A stretch of DNA of 6,687 bases, taken from the NCBI GenBank assembly GCA_035272265.1, contig DATEQV010000520.1, positions 1 to 6,687 on the forward strand, read 5' to 3'. The stretch comes from Acidisphaera sp035272265. GTDB taxonomy: Bacteria; Pseudomonadota; Alphaproteobacteria; Acetobacterales; Acetobacteraceae. The notes under the pieces are model-generated. The model saw only the letters and a list, made by a program, of their open reading frames with translations, made no database searches and was not told the DNA's origin. Positions within the stretch are counted from its first letter, which is position 1. Each line of letters begins with the position of its first letter. Shown here one piece after another: positions 5,101-6,687 of this stretch. The position numbers and the translations under genes are program-made.

Positions 5101-5928
5101 ATGAACGCCGCGATCTCGCCCGCCGAGGCGATGGTGTTGCTCAATCCCCGTCGCGTGCGGGCAAACCAGGTATTCAAGGTCACGCTCACCTCGCTCGCGC
5201 TGCAGAAAGTCGTGGCGATCAAGACCACCCGGATGCTGCCGCGTCTGTTCGGCCGGATCGGCAAGGTCACGCGTGTGAGCGTCAACGAGATTCCGGCAGA
5301 TGGTCTCCCGCCGCCCGCTGCGGCGGTCCTCGGGCTGGTGAAGGCCGGTCGAGGCAGCCGGATCGGCACGTTCATGCGTCGTGCCCGAGCTCTCTACGGC
5401 AAGAATCTGAGAGGCTTCCTGACCGATGTCGTGGAGCCCGCTCTGGTGTCCCGCGGGCTGCTCGAAAGCCATGAGGGCAAGGGCCGCCTCGCGTCCACCA
5501 CGCATCGGCGCAAGCTGACGCCTGCGGGAAAGGCGGAAGGCGCACGGCTGAGGAAGGCGATCGATCGCGGACGTTCGCTGCCAGTCCTCCTGACCGCCGA
5601 CCCGAAGGAGGCGGCCGCGATCGTCGCGTCGCTCGGCGGCCTCATCCTGCTCATCGACGAGCTGAAGCCGCACTACAAGGACATCTCGAACGCGCTGCGG
5701 AGCCACGGCGCCGACGACTTCGACGATCTTGATGGGACCGACCCCACGGACGGCTACGATCTCAGCGACGTCGTCGGTTCCGCGTTCGATGCCATGGCGG
5801 ACGTCGTCCCGTCAGTCGATTCCGGCTCCGATTCGGCAACGAGCAGCAGCGGTTCGGATTCGGCAAGCAGCTCCGACGGCGGTTCGGATTTGACAAGCAG
5901 CTCCGACGGCGGAAGCGGCGGCTGCTAG
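5101..5928 (+). CDS. Uncharacterised protein with GPP34 (GOLPH3)-like layout and acidic Ser/Gly repeat tail
   Basis: I do not recognise a named gene. The 275-residue product has no signal peptide. Residues 4-195 follow the order of bacterial GPP34 proteins: an N-terminal ISPAEAMVLL helix, LTSLALQKVVAI, PPPAAAVLGLV, a helix-turn LRGFLTDVVEPALVSRGLLE, a THRRKLTPAGKAEGARLRKAI beta-hairpin/helix read as a winged-helix-like unit, and TADPKEAAAIVASLGGLILL. This is an inference from pattern only. Eukaryotic GOLPH3 binds PI4P; bacterial members are poorly understood. Residues 203-224 are strongly acidic (ADDFDDLDGTDPTDGYD), and the tail from 241 is three decads of Ser/Gly/Asp ending GGC. The surface of the core domain is basic. 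ATG 5101 is chosen because GGGGTGA lies about 10 bases upstream; M11 is an alternative. The strong stem-loop before it suggests separate transcription from the AIM24 gene. Confidence 0.72.
   Translation: MNAAISPAEAMVLLNPRRVRANQVFKVTLTSLALQKVVAIKTTRMLPRLFGRIGKVTRVSVNEIPADGLPPPAAAVLGLVKAGRGSRIGTFMRRARALYGKNLRGFLTDVVEPALVSRGLLESHEGKGRLASTTHRRKLTPAGKAEGARLRKAIDRGRSLPVLLTADPKEAAAIVASLGGLILLIDELKPHYKDISNALRSHGADDFDDLDGTDPTDGYDLSDVVGSAFDAMADVVPSVDSGSDSATSSSGSDSASSSDGGSDLTSSSDGGSGGC
5821..5910 (+). repeat. Three 30-bp tandem repeats encoding Ser/Gly/Asp decads
   Basis: Units 5851-5880 and 5881-5910 differ at only two of 30 bases and encode GSDSASSSDG and GSDLTSSSDG. A more degenerate unit at 5821-5850 encodes SGSDSATSSS. 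The near identity of the last two units indicates recent duplication by slippage. The acidic, flexible tail ends in GSGGC. Confidence 0.85.
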
Positions 5929-5941
5929 CGCGTTTTCAGCC

Positions 5942-6121
5942 TAATACCAAATCTGAGAGAGTACGACTCACCTCGTCATCGCGAGCCGCCGCTTGGCGGG
6001 TGGCGATCCAGGGCCGCGCGGCAGGCGTTTCTCACGCGGCCCTGGATCGCCACCCGCCGCGCCTTCGGCTCGCGGTCGCGATGACGAGTGAATGGGTTCC
6101 GGTCACCAGGACTTGGTATAA
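5942..6121. mobile_element. MITE-like palindromic element with terminal inverted repeats
   Basis: The ends TAATACCAAATC (5942-5953) and GACTTGGTATAA (6110-6121) are inverted copies at 10 of 12 positions. Inside lies a large palindrome. The element is about 180 bp, has no coding capacity and sits in an intergenic gap 13 bases after a stop codon, all as expected of a miniature inverted-repeat element. No target duplication can be assigned with confidence. A fold-back RNA here would also act as a transcript end for the preceding gene. The parent transposase is not in the window. Confidence 0.6.
5972..6088. repeat. Large inverted repeat forming the core of the MITE-like element
   Basis: Outer arms 5972-5984 (CTCGTCATCGCGA) and 6076-6088 pair perfectly over 13 bases. 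Inner arms 5995-6018 (starting GGCGGGTGGCGATCCAGG) and 6035-6058 pair perfectly over 24 bases with a 16-base loop. The bases between them pair only partly. The phrases CGTCATCGCGAG and GCGATCCAGGG resemble intergenic hairpin repeats that recur in many proteobacterial genomes; this last point is from memory. Confidence 0.85.
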
Positions 6122-6136
6122 TTCGTTTCAAACGCC

Positions 6137-6195
6137 ATGACCGGCCCCCGGGCCAGCCCTCCGGGCTGCGCGAGGACATGCCTAGTGCCGGTCAT
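6137..6195. repeat. Nested inverted repeat right of the MITE-like element
   Basis: ATGACCGGC (6137-6145) and GCCGGTCAT (6187-6195) are perfect inverted copies. Between them CAGCCC/GGGCTG (6154-6159 and 6163-6168) forms a short hairpin with a 3-base loop. The structure could be a cruciform-like end, a transcript terminator or a recombination remnant; no function can be assigned. Confidence 0.5.
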
Positions 6196-6606
6196 CCACG
6201 ATTTTCTTGCCGCCCAGCGCCCGCACGGCCGTGATCCCGGGCCGCGTGGCCCCGGCCGCCGAACGGCTTGCGGCGACTGCTCTCGCCGCGTGCGCGGTGA
6301 CCACGCGCGACGTCGATCGATCGGGCAGCGCCGGCAACCTGCCGAGGATGCGCGCCGGCAACCGCCCCGCTCAAAAGTCGATCGGAGCAGGCGATCCGCT
6401 ACAGCTTCATTCGACCGTTCTGGGACATTCAGGCAGAGCTACCGACTGTCGGGTGCTGGCCCGAATGGCCGCCTTCACGTGTCCAACGGCGACACGCAGA
6501 CGGTCGCTCATGGGAGTCGACGGCAGGTCGCGACTCAAGAGCGGAGATTTCGCGCCGGACTTCTGCAACGCTTAACCCGTTGATGCGGCAGGCCCCGGGA
6601 GTTGAC
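6196..6606. other. Stretch without a convincing gene
   Basis: About 410 bases hold overlapping short open frames on both strands, none with a believable start, ribosome binding site or family match. One - strand frame ending at 6182 gives a C-terminal-like RALGGKKIVDDRH and is open for only about 60 codons, so it could be a gene remnant. The region just left of 6607 would be the 3' exon side of the group II intron. I see no tRNA, CRISPR or promoter here. Confidence 0.5.
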
Positions 6607-6687
6607 GTTCGCGGTAGGGACGGTCATTACTGACCGCCCCCCGCACAGATCCGGACGAGCCCAATTAAGGCATCCGGCTCCTACCAG
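6607..6687 (-). mobile_element. 3' end of a group II intron (domains V and VI), partial at window edge
   Basis: Read on the - strand, 6680-6648 gives GAGCCGGATGCC, a short loop, then GGCTCGTCCGGATC. This is the domain V hairpin with the catalytic AGC triad and the two-base bulge before GTCCGG. Domain VI follows at 6644-6611: GCGGGGGGCGGTCA, a GTAA tetraloop, TGACCG, then TCCCTACCGC. The A at 6615 is left unpaired beside the GCGG/CCGC base helix, as expected of the branch-point adenosine. The intron would end about 8 bases later in GAAC, near 6607, a normal AY 3' end. Domain V has a TTAATT loop instead of GNRA and a G/A opposition near its base, so it may be a variant or degraded. The rest of the intron and any reverse transcriptase lie beyond 6687. 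Confidence 0.75.

Noticed and set aside
4942..5706. - strand open frame opposite the GPP34-like gene
   Set aside because: No ribosome binding site or recognisable motif. The + strand frame has a start with a plausible site and an ordered domain layout.
5971..6090. CRISPR-like repeat
   Set aside because: The repeated sequence is inverted rather than direct, with only two arms and no regular spacers.
6137..6583. Overlapping + strand open frames in the right-hand gap
   Set aside because: Two different frames are open at once, both have biased Arg/Ala/Pro composition, neither has a ribosome binding site, and one begins in an inverted repeat.

Overview
The window is very GC-rich (roughly two thirds G+C) with tightly packed genes, almost all on the + strand. 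The protein families, the GC-biased codon use and the aromatic-degradation gene at the left edge suggest a betaproteobacterium, possibly of the Rhodocyclales/Burkholderiales type. That placement is an inference; the window has no rRNA or other phylogenetic marker.

Layout. (1) 2-280: the 3' end of a PaaG-like enoyl-CoA hydratase/isomerase, the only piece of an upstream catabolic gene. (2) 344-4159: six genes in one direction with overlaps or very short gaps. They encode a small VirB1-like lytic transglycosylase with a histidine-rich period-5 repeat tail, a DUF2946-like Cys/His-rich membrane-anchored protein, a secreted protein that is probably an outer-membrane beta-barrel, CopC, CopD and a PCu(A)C copper chaperone. 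(3) 4229-4945: a TIGR00266/AIM24 family protein, about 70 bases downstream. (4) 5101-5928: an unrecognised protein whose helical layout resembles GPP34 (GOLPH3-like) proteins, with an acidic Ser/Gly/Asp tail built from a 30-bp tandem repeat. A strong stem-loop separates it from the AIM24 gene. (5) 5929-6687: no convincing gene. This stretch holds a palindromic MITE-like element with near-matching terminal inverted repeats (about 5942-6121), a second small inverted repeat (6137-6195), an unassigned region, and at the right edge, on the - strand, the 3' end of a group II intron (domains V and VI).

How the genes work together. The core is a periplasmic copper-handling operon. CopC has the residues of a Cu(II) N-terminal-histidine site, CopD is the inner-membrane partner, the PCu(A)C protein carries a perfect HX10MX21HXM Cu(I) motif, and the DUF2946-like protein adds a Cys/His cluster. 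The predicted beta-barrel may supply an outer-membrane component and, like CopC, appears to start with histidine after signal cleavage. The four-base overlap that links a peptidoglycan-cleaving enzyme with a His-rich tail to this operon is the least expected part of the arrangement. The right-hand quarter looks like an accessory, mobile-element-prone zone.
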